The position numbers were made by a program, and so were the translations under genes. Below are positions 1 to 6,840 of a DNA stretch of 18,238 nucleotides, in pieces (the first letter of the stretch is position 1; the number at the start of each line of letters is the position of its first letter). The stretch covers positions 1 through 18,238 of the forward strand of contig DAIORV010000040.1 of the NCBI GenBank assembly GCA_036752825.1, given 5' to 3'. This DNA comes from UBA5177 sp002413265 (GTDB lineage Bacteria > Chloroflexota > UBA5177). The notes beneath the pieces were generated by a model. It had not been told where the DNA came from. It did no database searches and worked only from the letters and a program-made list of their open reading frames with translations.

Positions 1-272
1 TGGAGTGGCAGCACGTGCTTCGGCAGGACTCGAGCGGGGCCTGCCTCGAGGTGAATGAAGCGAGCTCCCGCTTGGGATTGGATGATGTCGGGCGTGTGGC
101 GATCCACGCGCCTCGTAAATACGTCCACGGCGATGCTGCGCCGGCAGAGCTCATCGGCCAGTCTTCGAACGTAGAGGTTCATGCCTCCCGCATTGCCCTC
201 GCCAATGGAGGCAAGCGGCGAGCTGTGGAGTGCGAGCAGGGCAACCCGCTTAACCGTTCCGCTGCTATCCAT
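1..272 (-). CDS. GT4-family glycosyltransferase (MshA-like), N-terminal part, cut by window edge
   Basis: Reading the minus strand from an ATG at 272 gives 90 residues with no stop before the window edge. They contain a sequence typical of the N-terminal donor loop of GT4 glycosyltransferases of the MshA / sucrose-phosphate-synthase type: HSSPLASIGEGNAGGMNLYV, then RRLADEL and a VDVFTRR strand. In that family the glycine-rich G-x-G-N-A-G-G-M-N stretch binds the nucleotide-sugar donor. The protein would be a cytosolic or membrane-associated enzyme moving a sugar from a nucleotide sugar to an unknown acceptor. The acceptor-specific and C-terminal Rossmann domains lie outside the window, so mycothiol synthesis cannot be claimed. 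The start overlaps the stop of the upstream lipoprotein gene by 8 bases, suggesting translational coupling; no good Shine-Dalgarno is visible. Family call is strong, exact function open. Confidence 0.85.
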   Translation of the reverse strand, partial: MDSSGTVKRVALLALHSSPLASIGEGNAGGMNLYVRRLADELCRRSIAVDVFTRRVDRHTPDIIQSQAGARFIHLEAGPARVLPKHVLPL

Positions 273-837
273 GGAACGCGATGCTCGGGCCTGCGGCTTG
301 CATGGCTGCGTACAGGGTCTTGGTCGCGCCGAAGGTGAAATCATTGATCTTCCATTTGCCGCTTGGGTAAATGTCGACTTCTACCAACGTCGAAGGCCCA
401 GGCTGACTCCAGCCGCTTGCAAGCAGCGTGCCGTGGCCATTCTCGCCCGGCGTGTAGTACTCGCAGTGAACGTTGGAAGCTGCTAGCCAGGACCGCACGG
501 TCGAAGGGTCTGACGTGTTGCCTTCGCCGTCCCCCATCATCCCCCAGCGAAGACCGCTGTTGTACTGAAAGTAGGGCAGGTCGGCAATCACCGTATTTGA
601 GTCTTTTTTCTGGAAGGCCTGGCACAGGGATTTCACAAAGTCCAGGTATCTCTTGCCTACCACGAAGGTGGGAGTCACGGTGGCCCCTGGGGACGCGCTC
701 GTAGTGCGCGTCAAAGAGGTCGCGGGGGAGCTCACGGCCTGCGCCACACGGGTGGCGGTAGGACTTGGCGCAGACCCTGCAAACCCGCATCCGGTAAGGC
801 ATGCGGCGAGAACCAGAATGGGCCAGACTGAGCGCAC
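265..837 (-). CDS. Hypothetical secreted lipoprotein
   Basis: The protein begins with a short lipoprotein signal: an RSVW start, a hydrophobic ILVLAACL run and the lipobox LTGC, with the lipidated Cys at residue 17 from this start. A Ser/Thr/Pro/Ala-rich linker follows, then a globular domain of about 130 residues (from about KRYLDFVKSLCQAFQKKD) that I do not recognise. I prefer the GTG at 837 because an AAAGGAAGG ribosome site lies just upstream; the reading frame is open to a TTG at 855, which has no such site. The stop overlaps the start of the glycosyltransferase gene by 8 bases, so the two are probably co-transcribed. Expected location is the outer face of the cytoplasmic membrane. Function unknown; the domain could be NTF2-like or another small extracytoplasmic fold, but nothing in the sequence settles it. 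Confidence 0.75.
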   Translation of the reverse strand: MRSVWPILVLAACLTGCGFAGSAPSPTATRVAQAVSSPATSLTRTTSASPGATVTPTFVVGKRYLDFVKSLCQAFQKKDSNTVIADLPYFQYNSGLRWGMMGDGEGNTSDPSTVRSWLAASNVHCEYYTPGENGHGTLLASGWSQPGPSTLVEVDIYPSGKWKINDFTFGATKTLYAAMQAAGPSIAFHG

Positions 838-857
838 ATGCCTTCCTTTCGACAAAG

Positions 858-884
858 GACGCAGGCGAGGTCGTCGCCTGCGTC
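858..884 (-). terminator. Terminator-like hairpin after the lipid kinase gene
   Basis: A perfect 11-bp inverted repeat (GACGCAGGCGA / TCGCCTGCGTC) with a 5-base loop. It sits about 50 bases past the stop of the lipid kinase gene and about 20 bases before the lipoprotein start. On the minus strand only a short CTTTG run follows the stem, so it would be a weak intrinsic terminator. It may equally be an attenuator or a 5'-UTR structure ahead of the lipoprotein gene. Confidence 0.5.
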
Positions 885-934
885 TGCCGCCCGAATTCTA
901 CCATTCGATCCAAACCGCCCAGAGTTTGCTTGGT

Positions 935-1888
935 CTATGTGAGCACTCGAAGTGCGCCGGGGAGAATAGAGAAGTTGAAGTCCCGATCCGCGTAGAGTTC
1001 ACCGTCCAGATCAAGGTAGCTAACCGCCTGCGAGCGCACCGTCGTCTCGAGAGCTCGCTGCCACAGAACCTTACGATGGCGCAGATGCGCACCTGGATAG
1101 AGCTTCCAGATCTGCGTGATGCGCTCCCGACGGGAAAAGTCGCCGAGAACGACCACGTCAAGCCAGCCGTCGTCCACCACGGCCGGAGGCGCAATGCGCA
1201 TGCCGCCTCCGAAGTACGGCCCGTTTGCCACGATCACGCTGACCGTAGATCCGCTCCATAGCTCGTCTCCGTCCGCTGTGACTTTGGCAGAAATGTTTTC
1301 CTCGGAGATGGCGGCTTCTACGGCAGCTACGAAAAACGACGCTCGCCCTGGCCAGGCAGCCCCGAATCGAGCCTCGCGCAGCACCACCGAGGTCCCAAGA
1401 CCGACTTCGGCGAAGTTGACGAATACTCTTGACGTGTCGCCCGTTGCCAGACCCAGGTCCATTGTCCGTTCGCGGCCCCCGGCAAGAGCCTCGACAGAGG
1501 TCCGTATCCCTGTGCCCAGTCCTAGATTGCGCTGGAAATCCATGCCGGTACCGGCTGGGAAGATACCTAACCGTGCGTCCATAACAGGCTTCCCGTGATG
1601 AAACATTCCGTTCACCACCTCGTGAACGGTGCCGTCGCCTCCGACCGCGACGATGGTCGCAAAGCCGCGGCCGATGACCTCCCGAGTGAGACTCGTGGCG
1701 TGGCCCGGGCCATCCGTGGTCAACACCGTGGCGCTCATGCCTCGTGCGCGCAGTAGGCGTTGCGCCCGCCTCCAGCGGCGCGCGGATCTCCCTCCGCCGG
1801 CCGCCGGGTTGACTATAACCGCGATATCCTCCACGATAGCGGTAGTCAATCTCCCCCCGACAGACGCTTGATATACTAAGCTACTCAT
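935..1888 (-). CDS. Diacylglycerol kinase-family lipid kinase (YegS/DgkB-like)
   Basis: Members of this family phosphorylate diacylglycerol or related lipids with ATP at the cytoplasmic membrane face, usually to recycle lipid head groups. The sequence shows the family order: VNPAAGGGRS near residue 27 (nucleotide-binding start), the GGDGT motif at residues 83-87, PAGTGMDFQRNLG at about 111-123, and a C-terminal beta-rich domain with GGGMRIAPPAVVDDGWLDVVV and a DGE near the end. Length of up to 317 residues is normal (about 290-320). In the usual GT-x-N-D-F motif the Asn is replaced by Met116. The start is uncertain: the ATG at 1888 lacks a ribosome site; a TTG at 1849 behind a GGGGGGAG run, or a GTG at 1834, would give a more typical N-terminus. 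It is divergent from the zinc-ribbon gene. The family is clear, the lipid substrate is not. Confidence 0.9.
   Translation of the reverse strand: MSSLVYQASVGGRLTTAIVEDIAVIVNPAAGGGRSARRWRRAQRLLRARGMSATVLTTDGPGHATSLTREVIGRGFATIVAVGGDGTVHEVVNGMFHHGKPVMDARLGIFPAGTGMDFQRNLGLGTGIRTSVEALAGGRERTMDLGLATGDTSRVFVNFAEVGLGTSVVLREARFGAAWPGRASFFVAAVEAAISEENISAKVTADGDELWSGSTVSVIVANGPYFGGGMRIAPPAVVDDGWLDVVVLGDFSRRERITQIWKLYPGAHLRHRKVLWQRALETTVRSQAVSYLDLDGELYADRDFNFSILPGALRVLT
1872..1878. promoter_or_regulatory. Overlapping divergent -10 elements
   Basis: TATACT reads on the plus strand (1872-1877) and TAGTAT on the minus strand (1873-1878), one base apart. Each fits a -10 box for the gene it faces: the zinc-ribbon gene on the plus strand, and the lipid kinase on the minus strand if its start is the TTG at 1849. 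No clear -35 boxes are seen at 16-18 bases. The plus-strand call is better supported because a GGAAGGA ribosome site and the TTG start follow at a suitable distance. Confidence 0.4.
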
Positions 1889-1912
1889 TTCGAATCGGAA
1901 GGATCAGGCCTC

Positions 1913-2293
1913 TTGGCCAAAAAAAACCAGTTGGACCTGAACGACTCCACGATTGAACGGATCACGCTCAACGTTCATAGCATGGTGGATGATCGTGTTG
2001 AACGGGGCATCGATGTGACGCGGAGCATGCGATGCGACAGCTGCGGTGAAGAGAAGCCGGCGGCAGGTTCTTCCCTGTACGGTGCTTACAAGCTCTGTAA
2101 CGACTGCCTGCTCGACCTCACAATCGCCATCGCATCCGGGCGCTCCGAAACAGTCGTCGACTTTATGACGAATCAGGTGGAAGGCGAAGCTCCTCCGCCC
2201 GCGTCCCTTGCAGAGGAGCGTGACCGGCACACCATCGCACGGAGCGCGCTGCACAGCCGGGACAAACTCCTTCCAAGCAACGAGCCTGTCTAG
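1913..2293 (+). CDS. Hypothetical protein with four-cysteine zinc ribbon
   Basis: A 126-residue protein that I cannot assign to a named family. Residues 1-40 are polar and probably helical (IERITLNVHSMVDDRVERG). CDSC at 41-44 and CNDC at 62-65 are two CxxC knuckles 17 residues apart, a layout typical of a treble-clef or ribbon zinc site. The C-terminal third is Ala/Glu/Arg-rich and looks poorly ordered. There is no signal peptide or membrane segment, so it should be cytosolic. The TTG start is supported by GGAAGGA nine bases upstream. It opens a plus-strand unit with the small helical gene (17-base gap) and the TrkA-N gene. A regulatory or nucleic-acid/protein-binding role is possible but not shown. 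Confidence 0.7.
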   Translation: MAKKNQLDLNDSTIERITLNVHSMVDDRVERGIDVTRSMRCDSCGEEKPAAGSSLYGAYKLCNDCLLDLTIAIASGRSETVVDFMTNQVEGEAPPPASLAEERDRHTIARSALHSRDKLLPSNEPV

Positions 2294-2309
2294 GCCGGGA
2301 GCGGCTCCG

Positions 2310-2591
2310 GTGGTTCGCAACGAGCGAAAATCCGCGCTTGGACGACTGCTCTGGAGCGGAAGCGAGCATAAGTCTGGCGCGTCCGAACAAACGCTACGTG
2401 CCGAAGAAAAGATGCATGGCGCGTCCGACGCCATCGAGCAGTGGTTGTCTCTCCTTCGAGAGCTGGAACGGGACGGAGAGTCCGGCGATGCGCGCTACGA
2501 CACCTACTATCGGGCTTATTTGCAAGCACGCGAACAGGAAAAGCGCGCTGAGCTTGAGTTGTTCAACCTCCAGCAGGGTCTGACGAGGTGA
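2310..2591 (+). CDS. Small hypothetical protein, helical C-terminus
   Basis: A 93-residue protein in the gap between the zinc-ribbon and TrkA-N genes. The frame is open further upstream, but the GTG at 2310 (reading V-V-R-N-E-R-K-S) preceded by GGGAGCGG fits the spacing after the previous stop. The first 35 residues are basic and Ser-rich. The remainder, from about DAIEQWLSLLRELERDG through AYLQAREQEKRAELELFNLQQ, is charged and strongly helical, with possible short coiled-coil character. No signal peptide, no Cys. Its last codons hold the GAGGTGA ribosome site of the next gene, so translation of the two is likely linked. Function unknown; I see no known domain. Confidence 0.6.
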   Translation: MVRNERKSALGRLLWSGSEHKSGASEQTLRAEEKMHGASDAIEQWLSLLRELERDGESGDARYDTYYRAYLQAREQEKRAELELFNLQQGLTR

Positions 2592-2598
2592 GCCGGCC

Positions 2599-2997
2599 AT
2601 GCACGTAGTCATCATGGGCTGCGGTCGAACGGGATCGCTCTTGGCCACCATGCTCACGGAAGCGGGGCACGAAATCTCGATCATTGACTGGAGCGAGCCG
2701 GCGTTCCAACGCCTCCCTGACGACTTCGAAGGTCAAACGGTGCTGGGGAACGCGGTTGACCAGGACGTTCTCGTCGAAGCAGGAATTGAGCGAGCGGACG
2801 CCTTCGTGGCCGCAACCAGTGGTGATAACAGGAACGTCATGGCAAGCGAGGTCGTCCAGAGGGTGTTCCACGTACCTAAAGTTGTGAGCAGGATCAAGGA
2901 TCCAAATCGGGCACAGATTTTCCAGGAGCTCGGAATTGAAGTCGACTGTCGAACGGTCGAAGGCGCCGAGGTACTGCTCCAGCTCATAGACGCCTAG
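2599..2997 (+). CDS. Stand-alone TrkA-N / RCK NAD-binding domain protein
   Basis: A 132-residue single Rossmann domain of the TrkA/KtrA RCK-N type. It begins HVVIMGCGRTGSLLA (the GxGxxG dinucleotide site near residues 7-12), has the acidic end of strand 2 (IIDWSE) that contacts the ribose of NAD(H), and the family signatures GNAVDQDVLVEAGIERADAFVAATSGDNRN and VVSRIKDPNRAQIFQELGIE. RCK-N proteins are cytosolic gating subunits of K+ uptake systems such as Trk and Ktr, sensing nucleotides. The C-terminal RCK-C ligand-binding domain is absent: the protein ends right after the Rossmann fold, so it is about 90 residues shorter than KtrA. The ATG at 2599 has GAGGTGA upstream. No channel gene is present in the window, so the K+ role rests on family membership only. 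Confidence 0.88.
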   Translation: MHVVIMGCGRTGSLLATMLTEAGHEISIIDWSEPAFQRLPDDFEGQTVLGNAVDQDVLVEAGIERADAFVAATSGDNRNVMASEVVQRVFHVPKVVSRIKDPNRAQIFQELGIEVDCRTVEGAEVLLQLIDA

Positions 2998-3175
2998 ATC
3001 AGACGCCTCAAGCGCTCGTTATGCTGCATGCCGGGCAGGCGGCCGCGTATGGCAACCGCTATACCGTCGATCTCCCAAGGAAGTAGACGTCGGCGGTTTC
3101 GCCGTTCCCGACCTCATGCAGAAGAGGGAACCTCGGTGTCCTGGCGTCTGGCATACGACCCTTCCGAAGAGGTTT
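2998..3175. other. Non-coding gap between TrkA-N and ftsH genes
   Basis: About 180 bases between convergent genes. An ATG at 3020 opens only a 21-codon frame, without a good ribosome site. Longer open frames on either strand have random-looking composition. No tRNA-like fold was recognised. The region could carry the 3' untranslated part of the plus-strand unit, but I see no clear terminator for that unit other than the hairpin next to ftsH. Confidence 0.4.
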
Positions 3176-3203
3176 TGGGCCCCGGCACGATGGCCGGGGC
3201 CCA
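3176..3203 (-). terminator. Strong hairpin after ftsH (possibly two-way terminator)
   Basis: A perfect 11-bp GC-rich stem (TGGGCCCCGGC / GCCGGGGCCCA) with a 6-base loop, starting 5 bases past the ftsH stop codon. No U-run follows on either strand, so it is not a textbook intrinsic terminator. Its position at the meeting point of two converging units suggests transcript-end formation or 3' stabilisation for both. Confidence 0.6.
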
Positions 3204-3208
3204 ACCAA

Positions 3209-5092
3209 CTAGGTCGTGTAGACGGTGGCCGCCTGGGCAATGCCCATGATCTCGTCAAACACGTTGCCCTCGATCGTCTCCAGCTGCATGAGCTTTTCAG
3301 AGACAGTGATGAGCTTGTCCTTGTGCTTGATCAAAATCTCGCGAGCGGTACTGTAGGCGCGGTTGAGAAGGCCGCGCACCTCGTTATCGATTTCTTGCGC
3401 AACGGCTTCGCTGTAGTTGCGCTGTTCCCCGATCTCGCGACCAAGGAAGACGAGCTCGTCCTTCTTGCCCAGCATGACGGGACCTAGCTTCTCGCTCATT
3501 CCGTACTGCGTCACCATCTGGCGCGCCAGGCTCGTCGCGCGCTCGATGTCGTTGGATGCGCCGGTAGTAACCTCGCCGAAGATCAATTGCTCCGCGGCAT
3601 GTCCGCCCAGCGCGAAGGCCAGAGTCTCTTCGAATTGAGACTTGGTGTAAAGGTAGCGATCCTCGGTGGGAAGGAGCCGCGTGTAGCCTCCCGCGAGACC
3701 GCGCGCGACGATCGTAATCTTGTGAACTGGATCGAGGTTGGAGAGCATGCGAGCCACCAGAGCATGACCTACCTCGTGGTAGGCCGTGATGGCCTTCTCG
3801 CGCTCACTGATAATTCGGCTCTTGCGCTCCGGCCCCGAGATCACCCGATCGATGGCTTCCTCCAGCTCCTGCATGCCTATGGCCTTCTTGTTGCGTCGAG
3901 CAGCAAGGATCGCGGCTTCATTCAAGAGATTTGCTAGATCGGCACCGCTGAAGCCTGGTGTCTGTTTGGCCAGCGTGCCGAGATTGACGCTCTTTTCGAA
4001 CGGCTTCCCTCGTGCATGGACCTCGAGCACTTGGTTCCGGCCGCGGATGTCTGGGTTGTCCAGCACTACCTGGCGGTCAAATCGACCGGGCCGCAGAAGA
4101 GCTGGGTCGAGGACGTCGGGCCTGTTGGTGGCCGCGATAACGATCACATTTGTGTTGGTGTCGAACCCGTCCATCTCGACGAGTATCTGGTTGAGGGTCT
4201 GCTCGCGTTCGTCGTGGCTCCCGCCGAGGCCCGCCCCACGCTGCCTTCCCACGGCGTCGATCTCATCCACGAACACGATGCAGGGCGCATTCCGCTTGGC
4301 TTGATCGAAAAGATCACGAACCCGGCTGGCGCCCACGCCCACGAACATCTCTACGAACTCTGAGCCACTGATGGAAAAGAAGGGTACGCCTGCTTCGCCG
4401 GCAACCGCGCGCGAGAGGAGCGTCTTCCCGGTCCCGGGCGGCCCGACAAGCAGGACGCCCCGAGGTATTCTGGCCCCCAGGGCCGCGAACTTGTCTGGAT
4501 ACTTGAGGAATTCGACGACCTCGGCCAGCTCTTGCTTCGCCTCCTCCACGCCCGCAACATCAGCGAATGTGATCGTCGGACGGTTGCCCGCGAACATGCG
4601 AGCCCGACTCTTGCCAAACGACAACGCCTGGTTGTTGCTCCCCTGAGCCTGTCGCATCATGAAGATGATCAATGCACCAAAAATCAGTAGCGGAAGGAAG
4701 CTGGCGAGGGTGGCGATGATGTTGCCAAGCTGACTCGGAGATTCGTGGTTCACACTCACGTAACGTGTGAATCTGCCGTTCTTCGTGTTCACGCCTAGCA
4801 CGGAAAGAAACTGGGTGACGTCTAGAACACTGCCGATGTTGGTCTGATACTTGATCGTGCTGGTGCCGATCTGCATCGTGACCGTGTCGGAGCTCTGAGT
4901 GAGCTTGATGTTTCTGGGACGTGCGCTGTTAAGGTCTTTGTTGATGTCGGCCACGAGACTGTTGCGAGCTCCGGTGGCAGGGATGTTCTTCGTGGTCGAG
5001 TTGTTGTTGCGAAACACCTGAAAGGCGATCGCGAGAACGAAGACCATGACCAGCAGCCATAAGAAGCTGTTTCGGAACCATTTAGCGTCCAT
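3209..5092 (-). CDS. ftsH: ATP-dependent zinc metalloprotease FtsH
   Basis: A membrane-anchored AAA+ protease that extracts and degrades misfolded membrane proteins and short-lived regulators. The 627-residue protein has a first membrane helix at about 8-27, an extracytoplasmic domain, a second helix at about 123-146, then the AAA module with Walker A GPPGTGKT (217-224), the pore-loop region (SEFVEMFVGVGASRVRDLF), Walker B IVFVDEIDAVG and the second region of homology (ATNRPDVLDPALLRPGRFDR). The protease domain has HEVGH (439-443, catalytic Glu440) and the third zinc-ligand region TTGASNDIERAT. Length and order are normal. I use the ATG at 5092 rather than the TTG at 5149, because GGAG lies about 9 bases upstream and the first helix then starts properly. 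It lies 95 bases downstream of tilS in the same orientation, as in many bacteria. Confidence 0.98.
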   Translation of the reverse strand: MDAKWFRNSFLWLLVMVFVLAIAFQVFRNNNSTTKNIPATGARNSLVADINKDLNSARPRNIKLTQSSDTVTMQIGTSTIKYQTNIGSVLDVTQFLSVLGVNTKNGRFTRYVSVNHESPSQLGNIIATLASFLPLLIFGALIIFMMRQAQGSNNQALSFGKSRARMFAGNRPTITFADVAGVEEAKQELAEVVEFLKYPDKFAALGARIPRGVLLVGPPGTGKTLLSRAVAGEAGVPFFSISGSEFVEMFVGVGASRVRDLFDQAKRNAPCIVFVDEIDAVGRQRGAGLGGSHDEREQTLNQILVEMDGFDTNTNVIVIAATNRPDVLDPALLRPGRFDRQVVLDNPDIRGRNQVLEVHARGKPFEKSVNLGTLAKQTPGFSGADLANLLNEAAILAARRNKKAIGMQELEEAIDRVISGPERKSRIISEREKAITAYHEVGHALVARMLSNLDPVHKITIVARGLAGGYTRLLPTEDRYLYTKSQFEETLAFALGGHAAEQLIFGEVTTGASNDIERATSLARQMVTQYGMSEKLGPVMLGKKDELVFLGREIGEQRNYSEAVAQEIDNEVRGLLNRAYSTAREILIKHKDKLITVSEKLMQLETIEGNVFDEIMGIAQAATVYTT

Positions 5093-5141
5093 GAAGGAAA
5101 TGCTCCAGATGGGGCGACGAGGGTCCGTAGACCGATGAGAA

Positions 5142-5158
5142 AAGGGCAAAAAGCCCTT
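5142..5158 (-). terminator. Small hairpin between tilS and ftsH
   Basis: On the minus strand a 6-bp stem (AAGGGC / GCCCTT) with a TTTTT loop is followed by TTCTC. It is short for a terminator but sits about 30 bases after the tilS stop and about 50 bases before the ftsH start. It could let ftsH be expressed partly apart from tilS. Confidence 0.35.
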
Positions 5159-5187
5159 GAAATACGCCGCATTCTAGCACGGGGTCT

Positions 5188-6609
5188 CTAGGATTTTGGC
5201 CAGAACGCCAGGTGCGCGAGGCGCTGCGAGGACGCCCGAATTGCCACACGCTCGTCGACTCCTTCGCCCGGTATCCAGACGATGTGCTCGGCATTTCTGA
5301 CGATCACTCTTCTTTCTCTCTCGTCGCGGGGAACGTTACGGTCGACGAAGAGATCCTGAACTTTCTTTGTTCCTTGAAGTCCTAGCGGCCGAAAGCGGTC
5401 GCCGGGCCGGCGCGGGCCGGCTGTCAGGGGCCCTTTCAGGGCGTCGGCGTCGAGCAGTGCGTGGTCCGGACCGCACACTTCAAGCATTCTGGCGACCTCG
5501 GCGGGTGCAGCGTCGTTGAGAATTTCGCCGCGAAGGGTCCCGGTCGCCAGCTCGACCCGCCCCGGAATCGTAAGTGACTCTTCGGCCGGCGGCTCCGGCA
5601 GCTGTGCAGGTCCCGGCACCAACGTCACCTTCAGCCGCTCCCAAACCACGGCGATTCGCCCAGGCAGTCGCAAGGCCGAACCTGGCGAGCCCTCACCCTT
5701 CTCGAGCCTCGAACTCAGTGAATTGATTTGATCTTCGGTTACATCCAAGAGGTCGCCACGCACCTGTCGAACGGCGGCTCTAAGAACCGAGCGACGAAGC
5801 GATGGATGCAGCGCATTCAGCGACGCTCGGTCGAGAGTCAGCCCGAAGTCGCCACTCCTGATCTGCAGGCTGTTCAGAGCCGCGTGAGTTTCGGCTGCCA
5901 GTAAATCGGCATCGTCTTGTAGGAGAAGCGCGGAACGGGCTAGGACCTCCACGGGGTCATGCTGAAGCACTTGGAGACTGGGAATGATGTGCTTTCGCAG
6001 TCTTCCGCGCGCGTTATCGTCTTCCGCATTGCTCGAGTCCACTCGGTAACCCTGTCGGTCGGCCTGCAGAGCTCGAATAACCGTCGGTCTGTCGATAGCG
6101 AGAAGCGGGCGCAAAAGTTGCGAGCTGGCGGCCCGCATGCCGCCAAGCCCTTCAAGTCCCGACCCTCGCAGCAGGTGCAACAGTAGTGTCTCAGCCTGGT
6201 CGTTCTTGGTGTGAGCCATGACGATGGCGTCGCCCGGCCATTCGCGCAAGGCATGACCAAGCGCCTCGTGCCGGAGCTCCCTGGCCGCGGTCTCGGTCGA
6301 GAGGCGGTTGCCGGCAGCATATTCGACCGTCGAAATGCTGCGGACGTCTATCGAGAGAGCGAGCAGTTCGGCAAGCTCTCGAACAAACGCTTCGTCTGCG
6401 TCCGAGTGCTCCCCCCTCAGGTGATGGTTGACGTGACAGACTCGCAGCTGCCACCCATGATCCGGAGCGACCCGGACCAGCGCGCGCAATAATGCTACGG
6501 AATCGGGTCCACCCGACACGGCTACAAGCAACCTGCTTTTTGACGGCGCGGGGAGGGCGTGGCAGGCGTCGTCTATGGTCGACCGAGCATCCAGATTGCC
6601 CGTATCCAT
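5188..6609 (-). CDS. tilS: tRNA(Ile)-lysidine synthetase TilS
   Basis: TilS uses ATP to join lysine to C34 of the CAU-anticodon tRNA-Ile, making lysidine so that the tRNA reads AUA. The PP-loop ATP site SGGPDS is at residues 32-37, followed by CHVNHHLRGEHSDADE, STETAARELRHEAL and MAHTKNDQAETLLLHLLRGS, all family signatures. RRPGDRFRPLGLQGTKKVQDLFVDRNVPRDER marks the C-terminal TilS domain that binds the acceptor stem. At 473 residues it is the long form with middle and C-terminal domains. The ATG at 6609 has AGGTGGA six bases upstream. It is divergent from a 58-residue gene, with 54 bases between starts, and is followed by ftsH. Confidence 0.96.
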   Translation of the reverse strand: MDTGNLDARSTIDDACHALPAPSKSRLLVAVSGGPDSVALLRALVRVAPDHGWQLRVCHVNHHLRGEHSDADEAFVRELAELLALSIDVRSISTVEYAAGNRLSTETAARELRHEALGHALREWPGDAIVMAHTKNDQAETLLLHLLRGSGLEGLGGMRAASSQLLRPLLAIDRPTVIRALQADRQGYRVDSSNAEDDNARGRLRKHIIPSLQVLQHDPVEVLARSALLLQDDADLLAAETHAALNSLQIRSGDFGLTLDRASLNALHPSLRRSVLRAAVRQVRGDLLDVTEDQINSLSSRLEKGEGSPGSALRLPGRIAVVWERLKVTLVPGPAQLPEPPAEESLTIPGRVELATGTLRGEILNDAAPAEVARMLEVCGPDHALLDADALKGPLTAGPRRPGDRFRPLGLQGTKKVQDLFVDRNVPRDERERRVIVRNAEHIVWIPGEGVDERVAIRASSQRLAHLAFWPKS

Positions 6610-6663
6610 TTAGAATCCACCTACTGTGCCTGATCAAAAACGGGGGCTGCTTCAAGGGATGTC

Positions 6664-6840
6664 ATGAAGGAAACGAAGTATTGGTGCCTCACAGGGCACG
6701 TCATTACGGAAAGGCAGCTAGACCAGTCTACGGAGCTATTGACGCTCGACGATGGAGCAGTGGTGCGGGTGTGTACTGAGCACGCCGCACCGCTGTCGGT
6801 TTCGGTAAGAGAGTCGGATAGCCCGGAGACGAATTCCTAA
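6664..6840 (+). CDS. Small Cys/His protein, 58 residues, putative zinc binding
   Basis: An open frame from ATG 6664 to TAA 6840 fills the gap between tilS and the second lipoprotein gene. An AAGGGA ribosome site lies four bases before the ATG. The protein starts MKETKYWCLTGHVITERQL and continues with LLTLDDGAVVRVCTEHAAPL. It has C8-x3-H12 and C37-x2-H40, a spacing that could hold one zinc ion, with an amphipathic middle. It is cytosolic by appearance, with no signal peptide. The composition is protein-like and the frame ends exactly where the convergent lipoprotein gene ends (the two stop codons overlap). I do not recognise a family. It could still be a chance frame, since it is short. Confidence 0.6.
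   Translation: MKETKYWCLTGHVITERQLDQSTELLTLDDGAVVRVCTEHAAPLSVSVRESDSPETNS

Noticed and set aside
653..1598. Long plus-strand frames opposite the lipid kinase and lipoprotein genes
   Set aside because: They are shadows of clearly coding minus-strand genes, with low-complexity Arg/Ser/Pro composition and no family motifs.
3028..3258. Open frames of about 70-80 codons on both strands between the TrkA-N gene and ftsH
   Set aside because: Composition is random-looking (Arg/Pro/Ser-rich), they overlap the ftsH end or its hairpin, and no ribosome site or domain is seen.
6626..6667. A 13-residue leader-like frame (GTG start) whose TGA overlaps the ATG of the 58-residue gene
   Set aside because: It has no ribosome site and no codon pattern suggesting attenuation; too short to support.
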